From: Triplophysa rosa
Lineage: Eukaryota > Chordata > Actinopteri > Cypriniformes > Nemacheilidae
NCBI RefSeq assembly: GCF_024868665.1
Contig: NC_079890.1
Location: 2,895,880-2,959,879, forward strand
DNA length: 64,000 nucleotides
Direction of reading: 5' to 3'
Both the position numbers and the translations under genes were made by a program. Every line of letters starts with the position of its first letter. Position 1 is the first letter of the stretch. The notes beneath the pieces are model-generated. The model worked only from the letters and a program-made list of their open reading frames with translations, was not told where the DNA came from and did no database searches. Positions 1 to 21,473 of the stretch are shown here, piece by piece.

Positions 1-974
1 TAGGGCATCGCAGATGACTTCCTCCTTTGCCCGAGTTGCCAGAACCGGCTCTTTTTCCACTTCCTTCACCGACAGATTTCTTAGAAAGTGAACAAGGCAA
101 AAAAATCCAATTTGAATTCCTGTACAGCATGTACAGGAATTCAACTTTCTTCCTCCTCTGATCCCTGTTGTCTGAAAACACAAGAGTACAGTATAGTTTA
201 GCATAACTAAATACCTTGCCACCATCTCCATCTTTGATCCCGTCTTTTGAAGCATAATACACGGCCGTCTCTGAGAAGGACCTCATGGGGACCCGACATG
301 CCACACGGACCTCATGAGCTCCCGGCCGGGTCAGTGACAGTAATTGGACTCTGGAGCCTGATATTCCTAACATGAAAAAAATGATGTATTTATACAATTT
401 TATACAGTGTTTCAGTGTTCAGTGAGATACTACACTAACTAATGCTAATACTAATCTATTAAGTTATACAAGGAATTCAGTTTTCATTTCACAAATAAAA
501 TCTTGACAGAAATGAAGAAAAACAACCAGCAGGCCAAACTAAGTCAAATGACTACCTGCAATTTACAACAGCCCATAAATACTTTCATTAATGACCCCTA
601 CGTAACCATTTTCATAAATATGTGGTTATGTCATAAACGTGCATCATTGCTTCACATAGGTAACGTTACACAACAACACCTATAAAATCTTTCTATTACT
701 AAGATATTTACTCACTGGTTTCTAAAGCACATATATAGCTCTTACTTTAAAGATAGCCTAGAAAAAAAGGTGTTAGTTTTATTTCCCTTATTATTATTAT
801 ATCAATATAACGCTACATGTTAGCCACTTAGCAGTAGTGCTAGGCAGTCTAACTAACTAGCCTAACGTAAGTCACAGATATCGTTTACTACAACTAACAA
901 AATATGACACTTCTCTTACCTTTATGGGCTGAATTTAGGAGATTTCTCGCTGCCGAAACACATGTACACGACAT
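1..974 (-). CDS. clpx: clpx, mitochondrial ClpX unfoldase, 5' exons only (partial)
   Basis: ClpX is the AAA+ unfoldase subunit of the mitochondrial matrix ClpXP protease and also helps activate the first enzyme of haem synthesis. Three coding exons are seen on the minus strand: 920-974 (ATG at 974), 215-366, and 79 down to the window edge. Phases join without a stop. The conceptual protein starts MSCTCVSAARNLLNSAHK, which looks like a mitochondrial presequence. Exon 2 carries MRSFSETAVYYASKDG, close to MRSFTETPAYFASKDG-type sequence I recall from human CLPX. Exon 3 carries the Gly/Ser/Lys-rich stretch ending SGNSGKGGSHLRCP, which precedes the zinc-binding domain. The zinc domain, AAA+ domain and C-terminus lie left of position 1. 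All visible splice sites are GT-AG. The start fits because the frame from this ATG runs unbroken and gives the expected presequence. The family assignment rests on recalled human sequence. Confidence 0.88.
112..144. repeat. Perfect inverted repeat in clpx intron 2
   Basis: Two 15-bp arms (112-126 and 130-144) are exact reverse complements around a 3-nt spacer, gca. The arm core is gaattcctgtaca. It lies about 35 bp intronic of clpx exon 3, close to the acceptor and where a branch point could be. It could form a short hairpin in the pre-mRNA. It is not part of a repeat family I recognise. Confidence 0.9.
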
Positions 975-1564
975 GTTTCCGTGTTGTTTGTGTTTTGACC
1001 GTTTAAAACGGGTGAATCTGAGGAGCGCTGAAAGGTTAGCGCTAGCTGCTAGCTAAACAACTGAATGCCATTCAATACAGGCCCAAGTGTTAAATGTCTT
1101 ACAAACTAAACGTGTAAACACAACAACAATCAATCGAACACATGCATATGTTAAATATATTGTTTTGTGAGCCGCTATATTCAGCTGATCGGTAGACACG
1201 ATGCTGTCTAAACGAGATACTGTGATAATGAAGTAAACAACTGATGACACTCTTGAGTCTTTTAGTGAATCATTTGAGTCGTAGAATCAAACAGTAAATC
1301 ACTTGATTCAATGAATCACTTGAGTCAGTGCGTTTACGCTGAAGGGTCGGAAAAAATATAAATCTTATCAGTTTATGGATTATTAGATTATGTAAGTGAG
1401 CCCAGTAGTCTTTGCTGACAGGCGGGTAAATGAGTGCTAAACGTAAATTCACGTACAACAATTCCGAGTTGATTCAGTTCACTGCTGAATCAACCGGTTT
1501 GCAGAGGTTTTTGATGGGTCTTAAAGCCGTCGGATATTGGGCTTTTCCACAGCATCCAAAGCTG

Positions 1565-1618
1565 TTATATAATGCACAGGTTATTTCCCTAAAGGGAAAT
1601 AACCTGTGCATTATATAA
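1565..1618. repeat. Perfect 54-bp palindrome
   Basis: Arms 1565-1590 and 1593-1618 are exact reverse complements over 26 bp, separated only by aa. The arm begins ttatataatgcacagg and ends ttatttccct. The match stops abruptly at both outer ends (g at 1564, a at 1619). A spacer this short and perfect arms suggest a recent template-switch or inverted-duplication event, or an assembly artefact, rather than a decayed transposon. Confidence 0.92.
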
Positions 1619-1710
1619 AAGTGCACATGTTGGTATACAGGGACATTACTGTATGCGTGTTTATATAAATAACTTACACAAAACGCAGAAAATAAGATAA
1701 ACCTTAAAAA

Positions 1711-1866
1711 GTCATAATTAAACGCCAGCCTATTCATGTTAAATCAAATGCAAAAGATGCAAGAAATATATAAATAATAAAAATCAAACTAACACCATCG
1801 TCATAATTAAACAGCAGCCTAATTATGTTAATTCAAATGCACAATGTGCAATAAATAAATAAATCC
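1711..1866. repeat. Imperfect direct duplication, period about 89 bp
   Basis: The segments beginning gtcataattaaac at 1711 and 1800 repeat each other. Both continue with a cagcct-centred match, then tgttaa, tcaaatgca and an aataaa-rich tail. The copies differ at scattered positions, so this is an older tandem duplication in the clpx-spg21 spacer. Confidence 0.7.
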
Positions 1867-2070
1867 ATTCAATCCTATAAGTCGCATACATTAGAAAATG
1901 TACGAGGCTTTTTTCAACAAAAACCCTGTGATCACAAATCATCTCGAGCAAACAAAACACATTGCAGATCATATAATTATTTGATGAGTTTACAATATTG
2001 TATCATATGAATATTATAACGTTACAAGAAAACGTATTATTAAAAGCTTTTTTGTGTACAGGATTCAATT

Positions 2071-2222
2071 CACCGCGCATGCGCGCGTCACAGCAGACGC
2101 TGATTGGTGATGAGTGCTCACGTGACCTTGCGCAGCAGTATGTTGGCTGCGGAAGCTGCTGTCATGTGATTCAGCCTCACGCTCAGGCAACAATGTTTCT
2201 CCGTGGATGAAAAAAGATAAAA
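2071..2222 (+). promoter_or_regulatory. spg21 core promoter and probable non-coding first exon
   Basis: A short GC-rich island holds an NRF1-type palindrome, gcgcatgcgc (2075-2084), an inverted CCAAT box, attgg (2103-2107), and an E-box, cacgtg (2119-2124), in the context tcacgtgac. That context resembles the CLEAR/TFEB and USF site. The transcript would leave through the donor at about 2222 (aaaag, then gtgatt) and splice to the ATG exon at 2783. There is no TATA box. The motifs are seen directly. The start site and exon boundary are inferred. Confidence 0.5.
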
Positions 2223-2784
2223 GGTGATTTTGATCTTAAATAATAAACATAGCAATATTCATTCTGTCGTTTAGGAAATTACATCCTCATTTACATCGCT
2301 GTGTAGCGTTAGTAAACGGTAACTTTCGGTTTAGCAGAGGCTAATGCTGTGTTTTTCAACATATTTTGATCTTTCGAAGTAATTTGAATAGTTTCTGACG
2401 TATCAGAGTTTTATGTTGTATTATAATCACGGGAATTATCATTACAATGTCTTTATGTAGTGATTGAATTTGAATTATTATTGTTCTCGTTGTGATATAG
2501 GTGTTATTATTGCAGAATAAAATGTACAAACAGGGACACATTAATATCTGAAATTTGATCGAATAAGGCTATTATTCTATTTTGTTCTATTTCTATTACT
2601 GCAGTCATTCACACAATCATTTTGTGCTCCAGTCACATGTTTGTGTGTTGTGAAATGCATGAAGAGAGTCCAAATCAATCTACTCTTTCCCCCTGTTTTT
2701 TAGACCCTACGTATTGATTTGATAAAGTCAGTTATTTTGTGATCAATTGCATTTATTGACTACTATAACATTTGTATTTCAGAA

Positions 2785-5695
2785 ATGGAGGAGATAAGAG
2801 TATCTCCTGATTATAACTGGTTCAGAAGCACCGTACCTCTGAAAAGAGTAAGTCAGTCTCTACCGTAAATCATCCTTATACAGTTATTTTAGTATAAAAT
2901 TGTATTAATAATTACTGAAATGAATCTCCTTGATTTACACACAGCAGTCCTTTAATATGGAAACACTAGTCTCAAGTCATTTTTATATGACACTGATGTG
3001 ATCGGTTCTTGTCTGTTTGTCTTAGATAATAGTGGATGATGATGACAGTAAAGTCTGGTCGTTGTATGATGCTGGGCCCAAAAGTATCAGGTGTCCCATC
3101 ATCTTCCTTCCGCCGGTGAGCGGGACAGCAGAGGTTTTCTTCCAGCAGGTGCTGTCTCTCTCTGGATGGGGCTACCGCGTCATCTCGGTCTGTTCTGACA
3201 GCTTTACTCTGTCGGTTATTATTTTACATTTAGTAATTTACTACCTGCATACATTTTCCAAGTTTATCATCATTAACAAAAGCTATTCTGAATATAAAGA
3301 CGCTTGTTGCAGGTTTTAAATCTAAGAGTTTGTGGCGATGCATTATAAGGCTCGAAATACAATTAATTGAAGTACAATGTCCTTCATGTTGACTGGAGAA
3401 TTTAAATATTAACGTATTTTTGACCATATTAATACCTTTTTTTGTTTTATTCTGTAATTATTTATTAATTATTCTTTTAGAATAGAATAGAATAGAATAG
3501 TTTTATTATCATTGTACAGCTGTACAATGAAATTTAAGCTCTCTTTGTACACATAATGACAAATGTACATACTCACAGTGTACGTATATTTACATAATAT
3601 AACAGACTAGACATATAACATATAAATGAAAAACATCCGATCTTAATAAGGATGGACACAGTTTGAAAGTAGAGTACATGTTGGATTAAGTGAAACTACT
3701 CTGATCGAGTATAAAGAATCAAGTAAAAAGTACTAAGTATAAAACTAAATAGAATTAAATAAAATGTATAGAAATAACATTTAAAAACTTAAAGGGATAC
3801 TTCACCCAACAATGCAAATTCTGTCATCATTTACTCACCTTCGAGTTGTTCCAAATCTGTATAAATGCCTTTGTTCTGATGAACACAGAGAAAGATATTT
3901 GGAAGAATGCTTATAACCAGACAGATATTGACTCCCATAGTAGGAAAAAAACAATGGTAGTCAAAAGTGCCCCAGAACTGTTTGCTTTACTACATTCTTC
4001 AAAATGTCTATAACAAAATGATTAAGTAATTTTTCCTACTATGGGAGTCAATGGGGGGCGACAAGCATGTTTGGTTACAAGCGTTCTTCCAAAAATCTTT
4101 CTCTGTGTTCATCAGAACCAAGGCATTTATGCAGATTTGGAAAAACAGAATTTTCAATTTTGGTTGAAGTATCACTTTAAAAATGAGGACCATTTTGGAA
4201 ATAAGTCCACCACTCTCTGCCATCTGTGAATATGAATAACATTGGGTTTCATGTCTAAGAAAGCTCCAAAAAGCACATTGTTGTTTGATTATATTAACTT
4301 ACTAGCTCTTTATTGTTTTTTGTTTTTCTGTTTTCCAGCTCCAGTATCCTGTCTACTGGGATCTGCTGGAATTTTGTGATGGATTTAGGAAGCTTTTAGA
4401 CCACTTACAACTAGACAAGGTACGTATTGATCTTTTCAATGGACCAGTGCGGAATAAGGATCTTTTCTTCTCTCTTTAAATGCTTTTCTCTTCGTCTGTG
4501 CAGGTGCATTTGTTTGGTGCGTCTCTCGGAGGTTTTCTCGCTCAGAAGTTCGCAGAGGTCACACATAAATCTCCCAGAGTGCACTCTCTGATCGTGTGCA
4601 ATTCATTCAGTGACACATCGATCTTTAACCAAACATGGGCGGCGAACAGGTGAAGACAATTTGCTTGTCCGTGTCAAGTGTCCATCCCTGTAAACGTTTC
4701 ATTCTTGAGAAATGTCTTTCTTAGCTTCTGGCTGATGCCTGCGTTCATGCTGAAGAAGATCCTTCTCGGTAATTTTGCCAAAGGACCCGTGGACCGAAAA
4801 ATGGCAGATGCAATCGACTTCATGGTTGACAGAGTGGGTACTTCTGCTTTTTTTGTTTTGAAAATACAGTATATGCAGCATAATATATTCATATATACAC
4901 TATATATATTTTTTTTTTTTCTTCTGGTTGTTTTTTTATATTTTGATATTTACCCGCCCAGTTCAATGAGTGAAGTCTGTTGATTTGTGCTTCAGCTGGA
5001 GAGCCTGAACCAGAGTGACCTCGCTTCTCGACTCACGCTCAACTGCCAGAACTCGTACGTGGAGCCACACAAGATAAAGGATGTTGCTATCACCATAATA
5101 GATGTATGTTTCTCGCCTTTTCAGGCTTTATAATATGCATGAGTTGCTCTTCATCATTTTCATTTTACAATGTAAATATGCTTAATAATTCTGCACTTAG
5201 CAAGACAATAATTGAAAGTAAGATATTTGACCACTGAGAAGTGTGAACTGTGCCTTTAATCCATTATACCTACTACCCCTACTCGTCGCAGGTTTTTGAT
5301 CAGAGCGCCCTGTCGCACGAGGCAAAAGAAGAGATGTATAAACTGTACCCCAATGCCAGAAGAGCTCACCTCAAAACAGGAGGGAACTTTCCCTATCTGT
5401 GCAGAAGCGCAGAGGTTAACTTGTACATACAAGTGAGTCTAAAACTGAAAAAGAACAGGACAAAACTATTGTGTACACTTTCTGGTTGTCAGGGGTTACA
5501 TGTATATAATAAATACGTTTATATAAAATAATGAATAAATAATAAATCTTTGTTATTACACTGTAGATACATATGCGTCAGTTTCACGGGACGCGTTATG
5601 CGGCGATCAGTCCAGAGATGGTGAGTGCAGAAGAGCTGGAGGTCCAGAGGACAAACCTGAGCAATAACAGCACAGGAAGTGAGGATGAGTCTTAA
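2785..5695 (+). CDS. spg21: spg21, maspardin (acid cluster protein 33)
   Basis: Maspardin is an alpha/beta-hydrolase-fold protein of endosomes and the trans-Golgi. It binds CD4, and its human gene is mutated in Mast syndrome (SPG21). Coding exons: 2785-2847, 3026-3187, 4339-4419, 4504-4649, 4725-4833, 4996-5103, 5292-5432 and 5567-5695. They total 939 nt, giving 312 aa against 308 in human. The start [21 protein letters not shown] closely matches human. The nucleophile-elbow-like motif GASLGG sits in exon 4 (Ser109 by my count). The C-terminus from [20 protein letters not shown] through AEVNLYIQ is nearly identical to human, and the tail ends GSEDES. All introns are GT-AG. The ATG lies two bases into its exon, so the first exon is non-coding. 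Whether maspardin has hydrolase activity is not settled by the sequence. Confidence 0.96.
3478..3535. repeat. (aatag)n microsatellite with adjoining 22-bp palindrome
   Basis: About four to five aatag units are followed by ttttatta and then the perfect palindrome tcattgtacag/ctgtacaatga (3509-3530). This combination recurs in fish interspersed repeats. It is probably the terminal part of a retroposon or MITE fragment in spg21 intron 3 (counting the intron after the non-coding first exon). Confidence 0.65.
3790..4180. mobile_element. MITE, family A (TIR ttaaagggatacttcaccc)
   Basis: A non-autonomous DNA element with long terminal inverted repeats. The left end reads taaagggatacttcacc and goes on to ctgtcatcatttactcacc. 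The right end reads ggttgaagtatcactttaa. Internal arms around 3930 and 4050 (ctcccatagtagga / tcctactatgggag) also pair, so the whole unit can fold back. There is no coding capacity. Fragments of the same family recur at about 16590, 17273, 17953, 27718, 38995, 40410, 41156 and 55160. It lies in an spg21 intron. Confidence 0.8.
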
Positions 5696-5828
5696 ACCCG
5701 ACCCACAAACTCCTGCTGTCCTCGTTTGACCTGATTCACGTTCAGACATCATGTGCTTTGTTTTTCTACGACCTTAAACTCGATTCAATGTGAATGGACT
5801 TTAAAGAGACTATTTTTACTTTATGGAA

Positions 5829-5834
5829 AATAAA
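5829..5834 (+). other. spg21 polyadenylation signal
   Basis: AATAAA lies 134 bp past the spg21 stop codon and is the first canonical signal in the 3' region. Further AATAAA motifs at about 6087 and 6174 could serve longer transcripts. Confidence 0.5.
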
Positions 5835-6651
5835 TATTTTGATATACGTATTATGGCTGTAAATATTATAAGTCAAAGAACAGCAAGTTGTCATTGAATG
5901 CCATATTTTGACCTGGTTGCCTTACACAACACAAAACACGCAGCTTTGTTTAACAAAGGACTTTTTGATTTTCTGCCTTCTGGACTTTTCTTTATTTTTG
6001 TTGAGATGGTTTGTTTACATGTTGTCAATGTGTCATTATCCGTGTCGTTCATTTGTGTCATGCACTGATAAACATAAAGCCGGATTGAATAAATCTTTCA
6101 ACTTTTCCAAATAATATAACTGGAGTTCCTGGTTTGGAAGGAATTCTTTATCAAATGTGTCATTTGTTTGCTGAAATAAAGCTGTTTAACCACAAACAAA
6201 TGAGGCATTATCATTATAACAAATTTCAACTACAAAGATGTTTTTTTACATTGGCTTGAGGAGCACTTGACAAGATATTCTGCTTAGGCTGTCATGATGT
6301 ACACAAATATGTTGCTTTACGTAAACGAGAAAAGGCCTCAACTAACATGTCAAGCAGAGACTGTTTAATGTAAATGCAGCCAATGAAAAAGAGGAAAAAA
6401 ACGATGAATTGCACTTTTGTTCTAATGTAGGTCAGTTGCTTCTCTTATTTTTAAGTTCAAAGAATTAAATCCCACAGGAATCCAAAAAGTCTTTTACAAA
6501 ATGCTCCATTTATGAACATAAGAAGTAAAGCTTTTAGAAAGTTGAGCTTAGTCAGTTTAGTGTACATTCACGTGCTGGCTTTAATACAGCAAAAAGCGAG
6601 CAGAGCTTCATTTAGATCTCAAGAAGTCATACGCGACGTGTCTATCATATT

Positions 6652-7096
6652 CAGTGTTGGGTAAATTACTCTGGAAAAGTAATTAATTACTAGTTACTAA
6701 TTACATATTCAATAGTGTAATTAGATTACTGTACAAATTACTCTCTCCAAAAAGTATTTAATTACTTTCTATATCCTATATCAACCTTGATTGGTTGAGT
6801 GATTCAAGGATAGAAATGAAAAGACTCTTACGTCATTCAAATAAATAAATAATAAAAAACTACATAAAGTGGTATTATTAACTGATTACAAATGTGAGAA
6901 TTATACATTAAAGCACAGATTTTAATTTTAGACTTTGAATTTTGATGTCAATTCCACTATTGATACACACAGTATTTAGTTTGATTAGTTCAGAAGTAAC
7001 TGTAATTAAATTACAGAAAAAATAAGAGTAATCTCTTACTTTACTTTTTCAAGGGAAAAGTAATTAAATTACAGTAACTAGTTACGCCCAACACTG
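6652..7096. mobile_element. hAT-like non-autonomous element, family B, with 8-bp TSD
   Basis: The ends are cagtgttgggtaaattactc and its inverted form ending cgcccaacactg. The 8-bp direct repeat atcatatt flanks it at 6644-6651 and 7097-7104. The inside is AT-rich and non-coding. It sits between the tail-to-tail genes spg21 and ankdd1a. CAG-type termini and an 8-bp duplication are the hallmarks of hAT transposition. Confidence 0.88.
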
Positions 7097-7704
7097 ATCA
7101 TATTTACATTTAGAATACAGTATTTTTCTTGTTTTTTCATACGTCAATATTAACTTTTCATAATACCCATTTTAGTTCACCATTGAACTTCCTGTTAAGC
7201 AACAGTTTCTTAATATCTTAGAAATGTTGTGGTGTTTATTTGTCTAACATTTACACAATATACAAAAGTTCAGAAAACAACAGACGGAGAAGAATATTAT
7301 TTGTTCATTCATTTGTTCATTTATTTACTCTTTGTAGTGTACTATACATAATTAACAATCATTCATTCCTCCATCCATTCACTACCGTATTCATTCATCA
7401 TTCATAACAACCGTTTCTATTCATTCAAAATGGTAGATTTATGTGAGAAGTTTCTACAAAAGCTTTTATATAAAGAAAACACTTGCTGTACTCATTCAAA
7501 TTATTTGTCCCATTGAAATTCAGTTCTGCAAATGTTGGCGTGAATACAGTAGTGGTGGTGCTGTAGTGACCCTTCAAGGTTTTAACCAGTAAAATGTTCT
7601 TCACATCACAGTCATCATCGTTGTTTTTCATTCAGCGGTCTCTGTTTTCAAACTCCAGATTGTTCCTTTGGGCAAATGCAGACGTTTCACATTGTATTTG
7701 CCCT
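7097..7704 (-). other. ankdd1a 3' untranslated / spg21-ankdd1a tail-to-tail spacer
   Basis: This stretch is non-coding and AT-rich. It contains attcattca-type low-complexity repeats (about 7300-7420). The ankdd1a 3' UTR must run leftwards from the stop at 7705. TTTATT, which is AATAAA on the minus strand, occurs around 7320, but no single site stands out as the poly(A) signal. Confidence 0.4.
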
Positions 7705-19409
<11,705 letters not shown>

Positions 19410-19760
19410 CGCTGTCTCATATATTTCTACATTTGATCTTGTGATGTGAGGCTGCTGTTCCTCTCAGCGCTGATCTCAAGCCTGCCGCTATGGGAAATCA
19501 CGAATGAAAGCGGGTGTAGCGAGAGAAGGCTTGGCTCATGAATATTAATGAGACGCGTTGACGTCACTTGGTTGCCATCCTATGGTGAAGACTTTGACAC
19601 TAAATATTAATGAGATCTAGCTGCCATAGGATGTTGCTTGGTGGTCCTCCAATGGCGAAAGGTTAGATTGTGAATATTAAAACGTTAGGCGATTCGAAGC
19701 GACAGTGTTCTTTGTGGACACGCCCCCTCGGTCTAAACTGGTGTTATACGTGTAAAAATG
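19410..19760 (-). promoter_or_regulatory. ankdd1a 5' UTR and promoter region
   Basis: This is the sequence upstream of the ankdd1a ATG (19409, minus). It contains a consensus CRE, tgacgtca (19559-19566), a pair of inverted motifs (catcctatgg near 19575 and ccataggatg near 19623) and three copies of an aatattaa core. The CRE and motifs are seen directly. Use as a promoter is inferred from position. Confidence 0.4.
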
Positions 19761-20771
19761 TTACGATTCTCAAATTTAGAAAAGCATTTTTTTTGCTGTA
19801 ATCTGGCTGATATCATGCACTGATGATGTATGTTTGTTTGTTTTATGTGTTCGTTATACATCGTACTTCTACAGCACTAAATGCTATACATCTTTTACTT
19901 TACAGCCTTGTGTTTGTTCTTGTTTTTCGCTCCTATTATTGTTCCGTATATGAGCTATATGATTTTCTAATTTTCAATTTTTTCAGAATAATTGAATTCA
20001 TTACTCTGTGTCATCAGACTTTATTCAGACAGCTGAAAACATCCATGTTGTTATCAGATTTAATCTTTGTTGGGTTGGGTTTTGCCTGTCTGTTGACTTT
20101 GGGTAAACTAACACGAATGATTGACAGATGTTGATTCATTTCTGCACGAGATTAAGTGACGTTATTAAGCGAAACGTCCACTAGAGAGAGCTGCGGTCTC
20201 ATACTGTATATGACATTTCGTGTCATGGCTAGAAATCTCAAGAAAATGTAACGTGAAACGACATGCACAACGCTACGTAAACATTTTAATCCAGATTGTT
20301 GTGACGTGATTTGGCTAAGCATCATCCTACAATAAATCAATATATTATGTCAAGAAAAAGACCTGTTCATTTATCACACTGGTCAAGTCAAGTGCATTGC
20401 ATTCTGGGATACGGTGGCAAAGGAAATTTGGATATTATATGCATAGACACATTTGCATATTGTGGCATAGTTTACTTTTGAATAATAATTTTAGTATGCT
20501 AGTATGCTATTTCAGACGTTGCCTCAATAGTCATCATCAACTTTATTTCCAGACTCATGGTCCAATGAATACATATACAGATACTAACAGTAACACATAC
20601 ATGACAACTACAAAACAATAAAAAAAAACAGTGTTACACTGTTGTACACCACTCTCACTACTAAGCAAAAACAACAAACCTGGTTTCAAAAACAGCTCAC
20701 ACCAGCAGAGGGAGTGAAGTGAATCTCAACTAAAGGACTATCTGTGCAGTGTAGTTTTCTTTTAGCACATC

Positions 20772-21473
20772 ATGAACTTAAAAACATGTCTCTCCCGCAT
20801 TGACAACAAGAACTATGTGAGAATGCTGTTTGTAGACGACAGCTCAGCATTCAATACCATAGTGCCGACCAAACTTGGTTTGAAGCTCCAGGCTCTGGGT
20901 TTAAACAGATCCCTGTGTGACTGGATTCTGGACTTCCTGTCAGGCAGACGTCAAATTGTCAGAATAGGAAACAATACTTCCTCCCCACTGACTCTCAACA
21001 CCGGTGCTCCCCAGGGATACGTCCTAGGCCCACTCCTCTACTCCCTATACACACATGACTGCATTGCCACACACAGCTCTAACGTCATTGTGAAATTCGG
21101 CAATGACACAACAGTGGTAGGCCTGATCACTAACAACGACGAGTCGGCCTACAGAGAGGAGGTATGCAGGCTGACACACTGGTGTAAGGAGAACCAAATC
21201 TTGCTCAACAAAACCAAGAAGCTGGTGGTGGATTTCTGGAGGCAGGACAAGGAACACAGCCCCATCACCATCGACGGGACACCTGTGGAGCGGATAAACA
21301 GTCTCAAGTTCCTTGGGGCTAACATCACTGACGATCTCATGTGGACTGTTCACACTGATGCAGTGCTGGAGAAGGAAGACCAGCGCCTCTTTTTTGAAAG
21401 ACTGAAGAACAGCTTTTTTCATCAGGCTATTAGAGTATTTGTAGATATTTACAATAGAAACGTTTGCATTTAA
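20772..21473 (+). pseudogene. Non-LTR retrotransposon reverse transcriptase fragment (L2/CR1-like), catalytically dead
   Basis: An open frame of 233 codons covers the palm of a non-LTR reverse transcriptase. Motif A is present ([13 protein letters not shown]). Motif B reads [20 protein letters not shown]. Motif C reads [12 protein letters not shown], where active fish elements have F-A-D-D, so the first catalytic aspartate of the pair is Asn. Motifs D/E follow ([14 protein letters not shown]). The endonuclease domain and the N-terminal half are missing, and the sequence diverges after about residue 205. It is a truncated genomic copy between ankdd1a and plekho2. No splice or promoter evidence supports its use as a gene. 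Confidence 0.85.

Larger units (their letters stand above)
975..2070. promoter_or_regulatory. clpx-spg21 intergenic region, shared head-to-head promoter
   Basis: About 1.1 kb separates the clpx ATG (974, minus) from the presumed first exon of spg21 (plus). The two genes diverge, so the spacer must hold both promoters. The clpx-proximal 100 bp is richer in G+C than the rest. The middle is AT-rich. It contains a run of gattcaatgaatca-like motifs (about 1230-1330), the 54-bp palindrome at 1565-1618 and a direct duplication at 1711-1866. I see no supported coding exon here. Confidence 0.55.
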
